A stretch of DNA of 5,280 nt from Bacteroidota bacterium (lineage in GTDB: Bacteria; Bacteroidota; Ignavibacteria; UBA10030; UBA8401), in assembly GCA_030824295.1 (NCBI GenBank), contig JAVBYA010000163.1, positions 1-5,280 on the forward strand. The letters run 5' to 3'. Under the pieces are notes generated by a model. The model searched no databases. It had not been told where the DNA came from and saw nothing but the letters and a program-made list of their open reading frames with translations. Position 1 is the first letter of the stretch. Every line of letters begins with the position of its first letter. The translations under genes and the position numbers were made by a program. Positions 1-5,280 of this stretch are shown in pieces.

Positions 1-313
1 GGTAATTGAACCAGGGCGGGATGCGGTTATCGAGCTCCGTGATATCATCATAGACATGACCGACATCCGGCGCCACTTCGCTGGGGGGAGGTATGACGTA
101 ATGTTTGATCTTGAAGTACAGGGTAGCGATCGGATCGATGTTGGTGTTCATCACGCCGATGATGTACATCAGAGTGGCGATCACGAAGACCATGAACGAC
201 ACGGTGAAGATGAGCGCGAGCTCCGTGTTGGGATCGTTCCCTGCCGCAAAGGCAGGGATGACCACGAACACACTGAGCAGCGCCGAACGAAGGAGCATAT
301 GGAGTTTTTTCAT
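1..313 (-). CDS. ccoP: cbb3-type cytochrome c oxidase subunit CcoP, N-terminal part (cut by window edge)
   Basis: Membrane-anchored c-type cytochrome subunit of cbb3 oxidase, which passes electrons towards CcoO and the catalytic subunit. Only the first 104 codons are in the window, so the CXXCH haem sites that define the mature subunit cannot be seen. Identification rests on the sequence HVYDDITELDN followed by RIPPW at residues 86-101, a clear version of the CcoP motif H-x-YDGI-x-EL-x-N-x-LP-x-WW, and on its place directly after ccoQ. Residues 1-24 (MKKLHMLLRS..., ending in AFAAG) look like a signal peptide or first membrane helix. Residues 31-53 form a clear membrane helix, followed by a basic segment (K68, K70, H71) and a proline patch at 75-77. 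The ATG at 311-313 was chosen because AGGAAA (321-326, minus strand) lies 7 nt upstream and the start is 4 nt from the ccoQ stop. The identification is strong; the signal peptide is inference. Confidence 0.93.
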   Translation of the reverse strand, partial: MKKLHMLLRSALLSVFVVIPAFAAGNDPNTELALIFTVSFMVFVIATLMYIIGVMNTNIDPIATLYFKIKHYVIPPPSEVAPDVGHVYDDITELDNRIPPWFNY

Positions 314-317
314 AGAA

Positions 318-503
318 TTATTTCCTATCCTCAAGTGATTCCGTTGAATCATCGAGCGGTAGATCGCCCATATAGTTCAGAAATTGTTTATCGAGCTTGA
401 ACACCCAAATGGTCACCCCGATGAAGAACGGGACGAAGATGAACAGGGAGAAGATCGGATACGCCGCGATACCATCGATGGCGCTCAAATATTTGGACAA
501 CAT
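318..503 (-). CDS. ccoQ: cbb3-type cytochrome c oxidase small subunit CcoQ
   Basis: Small single-span membrane protein of 61 residues that in characterised cbb3 oxidases stabilises the assembled complex. It carries no cofactor. The N-terminus MLSKYLSAIDGIAAYPIFSL leads into one hydrophobic helix at about residues 14-35. A short amphipathic stretch (WVFKLDKQFLNYM, 33-45) and an acidic tail (LPLDDSTESLEDRK) follow. The IDGI-x-x-YPIFSL pattern and the F-K-L-D-K after the helix match the CcoQ type found in Bacteroidota-like operons. Position between the CcoO-containing gene and ccoP is diagnostic. The ATG at 501-503 is 7 nt after the ccoNO stop, and GAGGA (508-512) overlapping that stop serves as its ribosome binding site. 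CcoQ sequences are poorly conserved across phyla, so the call depends partly on context. Confidence 0.88.
   Translation of the reverse strand: MLSKYLSAIDGIAAYPIFSLFIFVPFFIGVTIWVFKLDKQFLNYMGDLPLDDSTESLEDRK
321..326 (-). promoter_or_regulatory. Ribosome binding site of ccoP
   Basis: AGGAAA on the minus strand lies 7 nt before the ccoP ATG. It overlaps the last codons of ccoQ, as expected for translationally coupled genes, and supports the start at 313. Confidence 0.7.
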
Positions 504-507
504 CAGG

Positions 508-512
508 TCCTC
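508..512 (-). promoter_or_regulatory. Ribosome binding site of ccoQ, overlapping the ccoNO stop
   Basis: GAGGA on the minus strand shares bases with the TGA stop of ccoNO (511-513) and sits 4 nt before the ccoQ ATG. The spacing is short, but the overlap fits coupled translation of the two subunits. Confidence 0.6.
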
Positions 513-2622
513 ACTTTCCCGTCGCTTTGATATCCGTCCCCAAACGCTGCAGGTAGGCGATCAATGCGATGATCTCTTTATTGGGTTCCGCCGGGACCTT
601 GTTGCGCTGCAGGTCCGCGGCGATGGAATCCGCCTGCTGACGAAGGATGTCATTGGCGATGAATTCGAATCCCTTCGGATACGGTACACCGAGCGTCTGC
701 AGTGCCTGGATCTTCGCAGCGGTGCTGGAGGTATCGAGGTCCTGCGTCATCAGCCAGGGATACGGAGGCATGATGGAACCCGGGGACATCGTCCGGGGAT
801 TCTCCATATGCAGATAGTGCCAGAGGTTGGGATACTTCCCTCCCACACGGTGCAGATCGGGTCCTGTACGGCGTGAGCCCCAGAGGAACGGATGATCGTA
901 GACGTATTCACCCGCCTTCGAATACTCTCCATACCGTTCGGTCTCCGAACGGAACGGACGGACCATCTGGGAATGGCAGGAAACGCAGCCTTCCCGGATG
1001 TAGAGATCGCGGCCCTGCAGTTCCAGCGGTGTGTACGGTTTCACACTGGCGATCGTCGGGATGTTGGATTTCACCATGAAGGTGGGGATGAGTTCCACAA
1101 GACCGCCGATGAGGATGGCGATGGTGGCGAACAATGCGAATTGGATCGGTTTCTTCTCCAGCCAGCGGTGTTTCGTTTCCGATGCATGCGTATCCGCGCC
1201 GAGTGCCGGTGCTTCCGCTGCTTCTTCGGCCACGAACGAACCCTGCTTGATGGTCTTCACAAGATTGTAGACCATCACGAGTGCACCGGTCAGATAGAGT
1301 GCACCGCCGACAGCACGGATCATGTGCAGCGGAATGATCTGGAGTGTTGTCTCCAGGAAGTTCGGGTACTGCAGCACACCCATCGGGCTGAACTCTTTCC
1401 ACATCAGGGACTGGACAAGTCCGGCCACATACATGGAGGAAGCGTAGAACACGATACCGAGCGTACCGATCCAGAAATGGAAACTGGCGAGTTTCTTCGA
1501 GTACAGATCCGTCTTATAGAGCTTCGGCACGAGCCAATACAGGATACCGAAGGTCATGAATCCGTTCCATCCCAGCGCACCGACATGCACGTGGGATACG
1601 ATCCAGTCCGTGTAATGTGCCAGTGCATTGACGTTCTTCAGTGAGAGCATCGGCCCTTCGAACGTTGCCATACCATAGGCGGTCACACCGACCACCATGA
1701 ATTTCAGAACGGGTTCTTCGCGGACCTTATCCCATGCGCCGCGCAAGGTCAGCAGACCGTTGATCATCCCTCCCCACGACGGGGCGATAAGCATGATGGA
1801 GAAGACGGTACCGAGCGACTGCGCCCAATCCGGCAATGCGGTGTAGAGCAAATGATGCGGACCTGCCCAGATGTAGATGAAGATCAGGGACCAGAAGTGG
1901 ACGATGGAAAGCCGGTAGGAATAGACCGGACGATTCGCCGCTTTCGGCAGGAAGTAATACATCAATCCAAGGTACGGTGTGGTAAGGAAGAACGCCACGG
2001 CATTATGACCGTACCACCATTGCACGAGGGCATCCTGCACGCCGGCATACAGCGAGTAGCTCTTCAGGAACGAGACCGGAACTTCGAGTGAGTTCACGAT
2101 ATGCAGCACTGCGACCGTGACGATCGTAGCGATATAGAACCAGATGGCCACGTACATGTGGCGCTCACGGCGTTTGATGACGGTACCGAAGAAGTTGATG
2201 GCGAACACCACCCAGATGAGCGTGATGGCGATATCGATGGGCCATTCCAGCTCTGCATATTCCTTGCTGGTCGTGATGCCGAGCGGAAGAGAGACCGCTG
2301 CCGCCACAATGATGAGCTGCCAGCCCCAGAAATGGATCCGGCTGAGCATATCACTGAACATACGGGCTTTGCACAGACGCTGCAGGGAGTAATAGATCCC
2401 CATGAAGATGGCATTACCGACGAACGCAAAGATGATGGCGTTGGTGTGGAGCGGTCGGATACGGCCGTAGGTGATATACTGCAGGTTGGCGTTCACCGCC
2501 GGCGAGAACAGCTGGGAGGCGATGATGACACCGACCAGCATTCCGACGATCGCAAACACGACCGAAGCGATGCCGAAATCGCGCACGATCCTGTTGTCGT
2601 AGTGGAACTTTTGCACTTCCAT
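511..2622 (-). CDS. ccoNO: cbb3-type cytochrome c oxidase, fused CcoN-CcoO (catalytic subunit plus monohaem cytochrome c)
   Basis: Terminal oxidase subunit of 703 residues that reduces O2 to water in the inner membrane. Residues 1 to about 460 are CcoN, a 12-helix haem-copper oxidase core. H59 (RPLHTNAIIFAF) and H346 (HVHVGALGWN) are the expected haem b ligands and H344 the haem b3 ligand. H206 (WWYGHNAVAFF) with H256 and H257 (AGPHHLLYTALPDW) are the CuB ligands. Y250, one helical turn before HH, is the tyrosine expected to be crosslinked to H206. E322 (FEGPMLSL) is the conserved glutamate. A polar Ala/Glu-rich linker (about 463-487) joins to CcoO: a membrane anchor at about 494-514, then a c-type haem site C546-V-S-C549-H550 and axial Met M618 in GSIMPPYPWL. 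Both halves look complete, with no missing key residue. The ATG at 2622 was chosen because MEVQKFHYDN begins CcoN-like sequence and GAGG lies 5 nt upstream. An in-frame extension to 2712 would read back through ccoS. Stop is TGA. Confidence 0.98.
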   Translation of the reverse strand: MEVQKFHYDNRIVRDFGIASVVFAIVGMLVGVIIASQLFSPAVNANLQYITYGRIRPLHTNAIIFAFVGNAIFMGIYYSLQRLCKARMFSDMLSRIHFWGWQLIIVAAAVSLPLGITTSKEYAELEWPIDIAITLIWVVFAINFFGTVIKRRERHMYVAIWFYIATIVTVAVLHIVNSLEVPVSFLKSYSLYAGVQDALVQWWYGHNAVAFFLTTPYLGLMYYFLPKAANRPVYSYRLSIVHFWSLIFIYIWAGPHHLLYTALPDWAQSLGTVFSIMLIAPSWGGMINGLLTLRGAWDKVREEPVLKFMVVGVTAYGMATFEGPMLSLKNVNALAHYTDWIVSHVHVGALGWNGFMTFGILYWLVPKLYKTDLYSKKLASFHFWIGTLGIVFYASSMYVAGLVQSLMWKEFSPMGVLQYPNFLETTLQIIPLHMIRAVGGALYLTGALVMVYNLVKTIKQGSFVAEEAAEAPALGADTHASETKHRWLEKKPIQFALFATIAILIGGLVELIPTFMVKSNIPTIASVKPYTPLELQGRDLYIREGCVSCHSQMVRPFRSETERYGEYSKAGEYVYDHPFLWGSRRTGPDLHRVGGKYPNLWHYLHMENPRTMSPGSIMPPYPWLMTQDLDTSSTAAKIQALQTLGVPYPKGFEFIANDILRQQADSIAADLQRNKVPAEPNKEIIALIAYLQRLGTDIKATGK

Positions 2623-2650
2623 TGATACCTCGTGGATTGATGATGGATTG
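2623..2650 (-). other. ccoS-ccoNO intergenic gap with repeated CAATC
   Basis: The 28-nt gap is the longest inside the operon. Together with the end of ccoS it contains three copies of CAATC on the minus strand (plus-strand positions 2635-2639, 2646-2650 and 2655-2659), in low-complexity ATC-rich sequence. The ccoNO ribosome binding site is at its downstream end. No hairpin terminator or internal promoter was recognised. Confidence 0.35.
2628..2631 (-). promoter_or_regulatory. Ribosome binding site of ccoNO (decides the start)
   Basis: GAGG on the minus strand lies 5 nt before the ATG at 2620-2622. It decides between this start and the longer open frame to 2712, whose extra 30 residues (Arg/Ser/Asn-rich) have no CcoN character and come from the ccoS coding strand in another frame. 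Confidence 0.75.
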
Positions 2651-2803
2651 TTATGATTGATTCGATTTCTCTTCGAACAGGATGCGGACCGACGGCGTGT
2701 ACTTATCCTCATACTGACCTGTCCGTACGGACCACAGGAACGCCAGGAGGAACCCGACAGCGATGATGAAACTGCAACCGATCAGAACGGCTATGACCGC
2801 CAT
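2651..2803 (-). CDS. ccoS: cbb3-type cytochrome oxidase maturation protein CcoS
   Basis: A 50-residue single-span membrane peptide needed in characterised systems for insertion of the haem and copper cofactors into the cbb3 catalytic subunit. It begins MAVIAVLIGCSFIIAVGFLL with a hydrophobic helix at about residues 2-24. The family signature follows: AFLWSVRTGQYED at 21-33 and KYTPSVRILFEE at 34-45, matching the CcoS pattern FLxAFxWSVRSGQYDDxxTPxxRIL(F/L)(D/E). The tail KSNQS is short and polar, and length is normal for the family (about 45-70). The ATG lies inside the ccoI gene: its first 13 bases overlap the ccoI 3' end, including the ccoI TAG stop. The ribosome binding site AGGAAAGGA (2812-2820) is 8 nt upstream, within ccoI. 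Stop is TAA at 2651-2653. The gene is short enough to be missed by length-filtered gene calling. Confidence 0.96.
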   Translation of the reverse strand: MAVIAVLIGCSFIIAVGFLLAFLWSVRTGQYEDKYTPSVRILFEEKSNQS

Positions 2804-5208
2804 GAGAGCAATCCTTTCCTGCGCGCCAGCAGATTGGTGGTGACCGTTGTGAAGACCACAATGGTGATGGAACTGGCCGGCATCAGAATGGCGGCCATGA
2901 TCGGCGTCAGCATCCCCTGCAGCGCAAAATAGATCCCTACCATATTGTACATGAACGCCATCACGAAACTGCTGATGACGATCCGCATGCTCAATTTCGA
3001 GAACCGGATGAAATCCGGCAGACGGGTGAACACCGTGCTGCTCAGGATGGCATCGGATGCGGGTGAGAAGTGGACGACATCCTCCGTTACGGCGATGCCC
3101 AAATTGCTCTGCAGCAGCGCACCGGCATCGTTCAGTCCGTCGCCGACCATCAATACCCGTTTCCCCTCCTGCTGCAGGGACCGGACATACTCCAGCTTAT
3201 CTGTCGGTGTTTGATTGAACCGCAGATCCGTCCCGGCCGGGAATATGGACATCAGCCGCGGACGTTCCGATTCATTGTCCCCCGACACCACCGCTAATTT
3301 CCGTCCTTTTCCCAGTTGGGAGACCATACGCTCAAGACCGTCGCGGTACATGTTCTTCATGGAGAAGAATCCCAGTACCCGGCCGTCCGCCGAAACGTAC
3401 GAGCGTGTCTCGTTCACTGGACCGGAAGGAGCGGTCGCGGCAACATATTCACGGGTTCCGATCCTGTACACCCGATCCGCAACACGGCCTGAAATGCCGA
3501 GACTCACCGTCTCGGAAAAATCTTCTACGACCGCTTTGGAGCCGTGCAGATGATCCGCGATCATCATGCTGACGGGATGGACGGAGTTACCGACGACCGA
3601 GTAGATGTCGTCCCTCTGCTCTGCGGACAATTCTTCGCCGATGAAGGTGACCGTGGATCGTTTGGCATGCGTGATCGTTCCGGTCTTATCGAACACGATA
3701 GTATCGATGCGGGAGAGCAGTTCGATGACGGCAGTGTTCTTCAGATAGAAATCGTTCTTACCGAACACGCGCAGCGTAGTGCCGAGCGTGAACGGGATGG
3801 AGATCGCCAGAGCACAGGGACACGCCACGATCAGGATGCCGGTGAATGCATTGATGGCGGTAGTCGTATCGACCGGCAGCCAATACGCAAGCACACCGAG
3901 CGAAACGGCCAGCACCACGCCGGTGAAGTATTTACTGACCGTGTTCGAGAGTTCGGACAGCTGGCCCGCCTCACGGGATGACTGTCGGAAGTTGTTCCAC
4001 AGCTGCGTCAGATAACTTTGCGACACCTCTTTCATCACTTCCAATTCGATGGCCCCTCCGGCCTGCCGTCCGCCGGCGTAGACCATCTCTCCAAGCACTT
4101 TGCTGACCGGCGCAGATTCACCGGTAACGAACGAATAGTCGATCGCAGCACTCCCCTGCAGCAGAATGGAGTCTGCCGGAACGATCTCGCCATAACGGAT
4201 CACAATGCGTGCACCGCGTTTGAGGGAAGCGATCGGCACAGTGGTCTCTTCACCGTTCCGTTTCACCGTGACAGAGAGCGGGAAGTACGAACGGTAGTTG
4301 CGTTCGAAGTTCAATCGGTCGTAGGTCTTGCTCTGGAAGATACGGCCCAGCAGCAGGAAGAAGAGCAGTCCGCAGAGTGAATCGATGAATCCGGCACCGG
4401 TGGCCGAGACGATCTCATAGACACTGCGGCCGAACAGCAGTACGATGCCAAGGGTGATCGGCACATCGATATTGACGATCCTGTTCCGAAGTCCGGACAG
4501 CGCGGACGTATAATAGTCCTTGCTGCAGTAGAGGAATACCGGCACACCGAGCAGCAGGTTGAGATATGAGAAGATCGTCCGAAGCGCATCCTCGCTGGCA
4601 TCGAAACCGAGGTACTCCGGAAAACTGAAGAGCATGGAATTGCCGAAACAGAAACCGGCAACACCGATCTTATAATACAATGCCCGCGTGATCTCGCTCT
4701 CTTTCGGGCGGTTGAGCGCATCAAGACTCAGTTCGGGTTCATATCCGAGGGACGCAAGGAGAATGACGATGTCTTTGAGCGTTGTCTTATCCTGACGGTA
4801 GGTGATGCTGACCGTCTTCTTCAGGAAATCGACACGGGAGTTGAGGATGCCGGCGTTGAGCTTGTACAACTGCTCGAGAAGCCATATGCACGAACTGCAA
4901 TGGACCGCCGGAAGGGAAAAGGTAACGGTCGCTGTATTGCCGTCAGAGAAATTGACGAGCTGCTGCTGGATGGCAGCATCGTCAAGGAAAGCGAAACGTG
5001 ATGATTCAATGGAGGAAGGGATGTGTCCCGGAGTGTTCTGAAGATCGTAGTACGTACAGAGGTCGTTCTGCTGCAGGATCTCGAAGACGACCTTGCAGCC
5101 GGAACAACAGAACTGTTTACCGCCGTGCTCCACCCGCTCGCCGCGAATGGTATCGCCGCAATGGTAACAGAGTGATAATTTGTCAGTAGAAGCGGGGGTT
5201 TTCTCCAT
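2791..5208 (-). CDS. ccoI: Copper-translocating P1B-type ATPase CcoI (FixI) for cbb3 oxidase assembly
   Basis: Inner-membrane Cu(+) export ATPase of 805 residues that supplies copper for the CuB centre of CcoN. In order: an N-terminal cysteine-rich metal-binding domain with C14-x-x-C17 and C34-C35-x-x-C38; an HMA domain with C104-S-S-C107; membrane helices, including the CcoI-typical IDSLCGLLFFLLLGR-x-FQ-x-KTYDRL (275-299); the actuator TGES (362-365); the intramembrane CPC (463-465); the phosphorylation site DKTGT with D507; the nucleotide-domain HP (H544-P545); and GDG-x-ND (689-694). Y754-N755 and M776-x-x-S779-S780 in the last two helices match the Cu(+) (P1B-1) class. All catalytic residues are present. 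The ATG at 5208 (MEKTPAS) is preferred to an in-frame TTG at 5241, whose 11 extra residues would run through the upstream inverted repeat. Only a weak GGA lies near the ATG, so the exact start is less certain than the function. This is the first gene of the operon, and its stop overlaps ccoS. Confidence 0.96.
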   Translation of the reverse strand: MEKTPASTDKLSLCYHCGDTIRGERVEHGGKQFCCSGCKVVFEILQQNDLCTYYDLQNTPGHIPSSIESSRFAFLDDAAIQQQLVNFSDGNTATVTFSLPAVHCSSCIWLLEQLYKLNAGILNSRVDFLKKTVSITYRQDKTTLKDIVILLASLGYEPELSLDALNRPKESEITRALYYKIGVAGFCFGNSMLFSFPEYLGFDASEDALRTIFSYLNLLLGVPVFLYCSKDYYTSALSGLRNRIVNIDVPITLGIVLLFGRSVYEIVSATGAGFIDSLCGLLFFLLLGRIFQSKTYDRLNFERNYRSYFPLSVTVKRNGEETTVPIASLKRGARIVIRYGEIVPADSILLQGSAAIDYSFVTGESAPVSKVLGEMVYAGGRQAGGAIELEVMKEVSQSYLTQLWNNFRQSSREAGQLSELSNTVSKYFTGVVLAVSLGVLAYWLPVDTTTAINAFTGILIVACPCALAISIPFTLGTTLRVFGKNDFYLKNTAVIELLSRIDTIVFDKTGTITHAKRSTVTFIGEELSAEQRDDIYSVVGNSVHPVSMMIADHLHGSKAVVEDFSETVSLGISGRVADRVYRIGTREYVAATAPSGPVNETRSYVSADGRVLGFFSMKNMYRDGLERMVSQLGKGRKLAVVSGDNESERPRLMSIFPAGTDLRFNQTPTDKLEYVRSLQQEGKRVLMVGDGLNDAGALLQSNLGIAVTEDVVHFSPASDAILSSTVFTRLPDFIRFSKLSMRIVISSFVMAFMYNMVGIYFALQGMLTPIMAAILMPASSITIVVFTTVTTNLLARRKGLLSWRS
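2812..2820 (-). promoter_or_regulatory. Ribosome binding site of ccoS, inside the ccoI 3' end
   Basis: AGGAAAGGA on the minus strand is a strong purine-rich Shine-Dalgarno sequence 8 nt before the ccoS ATG, embedded in the last codons of ccoI. It fixes the ccoS start and indicates coupled translation with ccoI. Confidence 0.75.
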
Positions 5209-5280
5209 AATCCGTAGACTTATTGACAACAATAATGCCAAAAAGAACGGGTGATTATGGTTTAATTATGCCTGTTTGGT
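5209..5280 (-). promoter_or_regulatory. Probable operon upstream/promoter region (AT-rich)
   Basis: This 72-nt stretch between the ccoI start and the window edge is clearly richer in A and T than the coding DNA. No gene is seen in it. Two CATAAT hexamers (minus strand, 5254-5259 and 5265-5270) resemble a -10 element, but the matching -35 would lie at or beyond the window edge. No Bacteroidota-type TAnnTTTG element was found. The region is a promoter candidate by position; individual elements are unproven. Confidence 0.35.
5220..5235. promoter_or_regulatory. Perfect inverted repeat upstream of ccoI, possible operator
   Basis: TTATTG-N4-CAATAA is a perfect 6-bp inverted repeat with a 4-bp spacer, 12-27 nt before the ccoI ATG. 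It lies in the AT-rich region that must hold any promoter for the operon seen here. It could be a dimeric regulator site overlapping the transcription start, or a weak hairpin in the leader. It is not an FNR box: FNR needs TTGAT-N4-ATCAA, which places TTG and CAA 8 nt apart rather than 4. The regulator is unknown. Confidence 0.35.

Noticed and set aside
908..1402. A 164-codon minus-strand frame overlapping ccoNO in another frame
   Set aside because: It covers the CcoO region out of frame; its product is Arg/Pro/Cys-rich without any family pattern, while the ccoNO frame encodes the haem motif.
892..1644. A 250-codon open frame on the plus strand
   Set aside because: It lies wholly antisense to ccoNO, is rich in His, Arg, Asp and Glu with no recognisable domain, and is explained by codon bias of the real gene. 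The CcoN and CcoO motifs on the other strand are unambiguous.
2101..2625. A 174-codon open frame on the plus strand
   Set aside because: Antisense to the start of ccoNO, with an Asp/His/Arg-rich composition typical of a shadow frame and no domain signature.
2623..2712. A longer N-terminus for CcoNO beginning at 2712
   Set aside because: The added 30 residues overlap ccoS and resemble no CcoN. The ATG at 2622 has a good ribosome binding site and begins typical CcoN sequence.
3544..3981. A 145-codon open frame on the plus strand
   Set aside because: Antisense to the catalytic core of ccoI, including the DKTGT and CPC codons. Composition is that of a shadow frame.
5220..5235. An FNR/FixK-type anaerobox upstream of ccoI
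   Set aside because: The half-sites are only 4 nt apart at TTG and CAA, whereas FNR-family sites need TTGAT-N4-ATCAA. The palindrome is real, but this regulator is not supported.
5223..5258. A plus-strand promoter, from a TTGACA hexamer at 5223-5228, for a divergent gene to the right
   Set aside because: The nearest -10-like sequence (GATTAT at 5253-5258) is 24 nt away, too far for a normal spacer, and no divergent gene is visible before the window ends.
1..5280. Mobile element, CRISPR array, toxin-antitoxin or phage-defence genes
   Set aside because: No transposase, integrase, repeat-spacer array or defence-type domain was seen. All coding capacity is explained by five cbb3 oxidase genes.

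Overview
The window holds one operon, read entirely from the minus strand (right to left), for a cbb3-type cytochrome c oxidase and its assembly factors. Transcription order is ccoI (copper P-type ATPase), ccoS (a 50-residue maturation peptide), ccoNO (catalytic subunit fused to the monohaem cytochrome c subunit), ccoQ (small single-helix subunit) and the 5' part of ccoP (multihaem cytochrome c subunit, cut by the left edge). All five identifications rest on motifs readable in the translations.

Organism: a fused CcoN-CcoO, together with the order ccoI-ccoS-ccoNO-ccoQ-ccoP, is the arrangement known from Bacteroidota and their relatives (Chlorobi/Ignavibacteria group). Proteobacteria instead use separate ccoN-O-Q-P followed by ccoG-H-I-S. 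The DNA looks moderately GC-rich by eye, which favours a higher-GC member of that superphylum over a typical low-GC Flavobacterium or Bacteroides. This taxonomic placement is inference.

Layout, right to left: 5209-5280 is a short AT-rich upstream region with a perfect 6-4-6 inverted repeat just before ccoI. It is the only place in the window where an operon promoter could lie. ccoI covers 2791-5208 and overlaps ccoS (2651-2803) by 13 nt. A 28-nt gap follows, then ccoNO (511-2622), a 7-nt gap, ccoQ (318-503), a 4-nt gap, and ccoP (starts at 313, runs off the window). No gene-free stretch exceeds about 75 nt. No tRNA, rRNA, mobile element, CRISPR array or terminator was seen.

How the parts work together: CcoI moves Cu(+) across the inner membrane to supply the CuB site of CcoN, and CcoS is needed for cofactor insertion. 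CcoNO reduces O2 at the haem b3-CuB centre, using electrons delivered through the CcoO and CcoP c-type haems. CcoQ supports the complex. This is a high-affinity terminal oxidase for low-oxygen respiration. I found no evidence of an undescribed system. The most useful second-look points are the CcoN-CcoO fusion, the inverted repeat before ccoI, the very short ccoS, and the signal-peptide-like start of CcoP.
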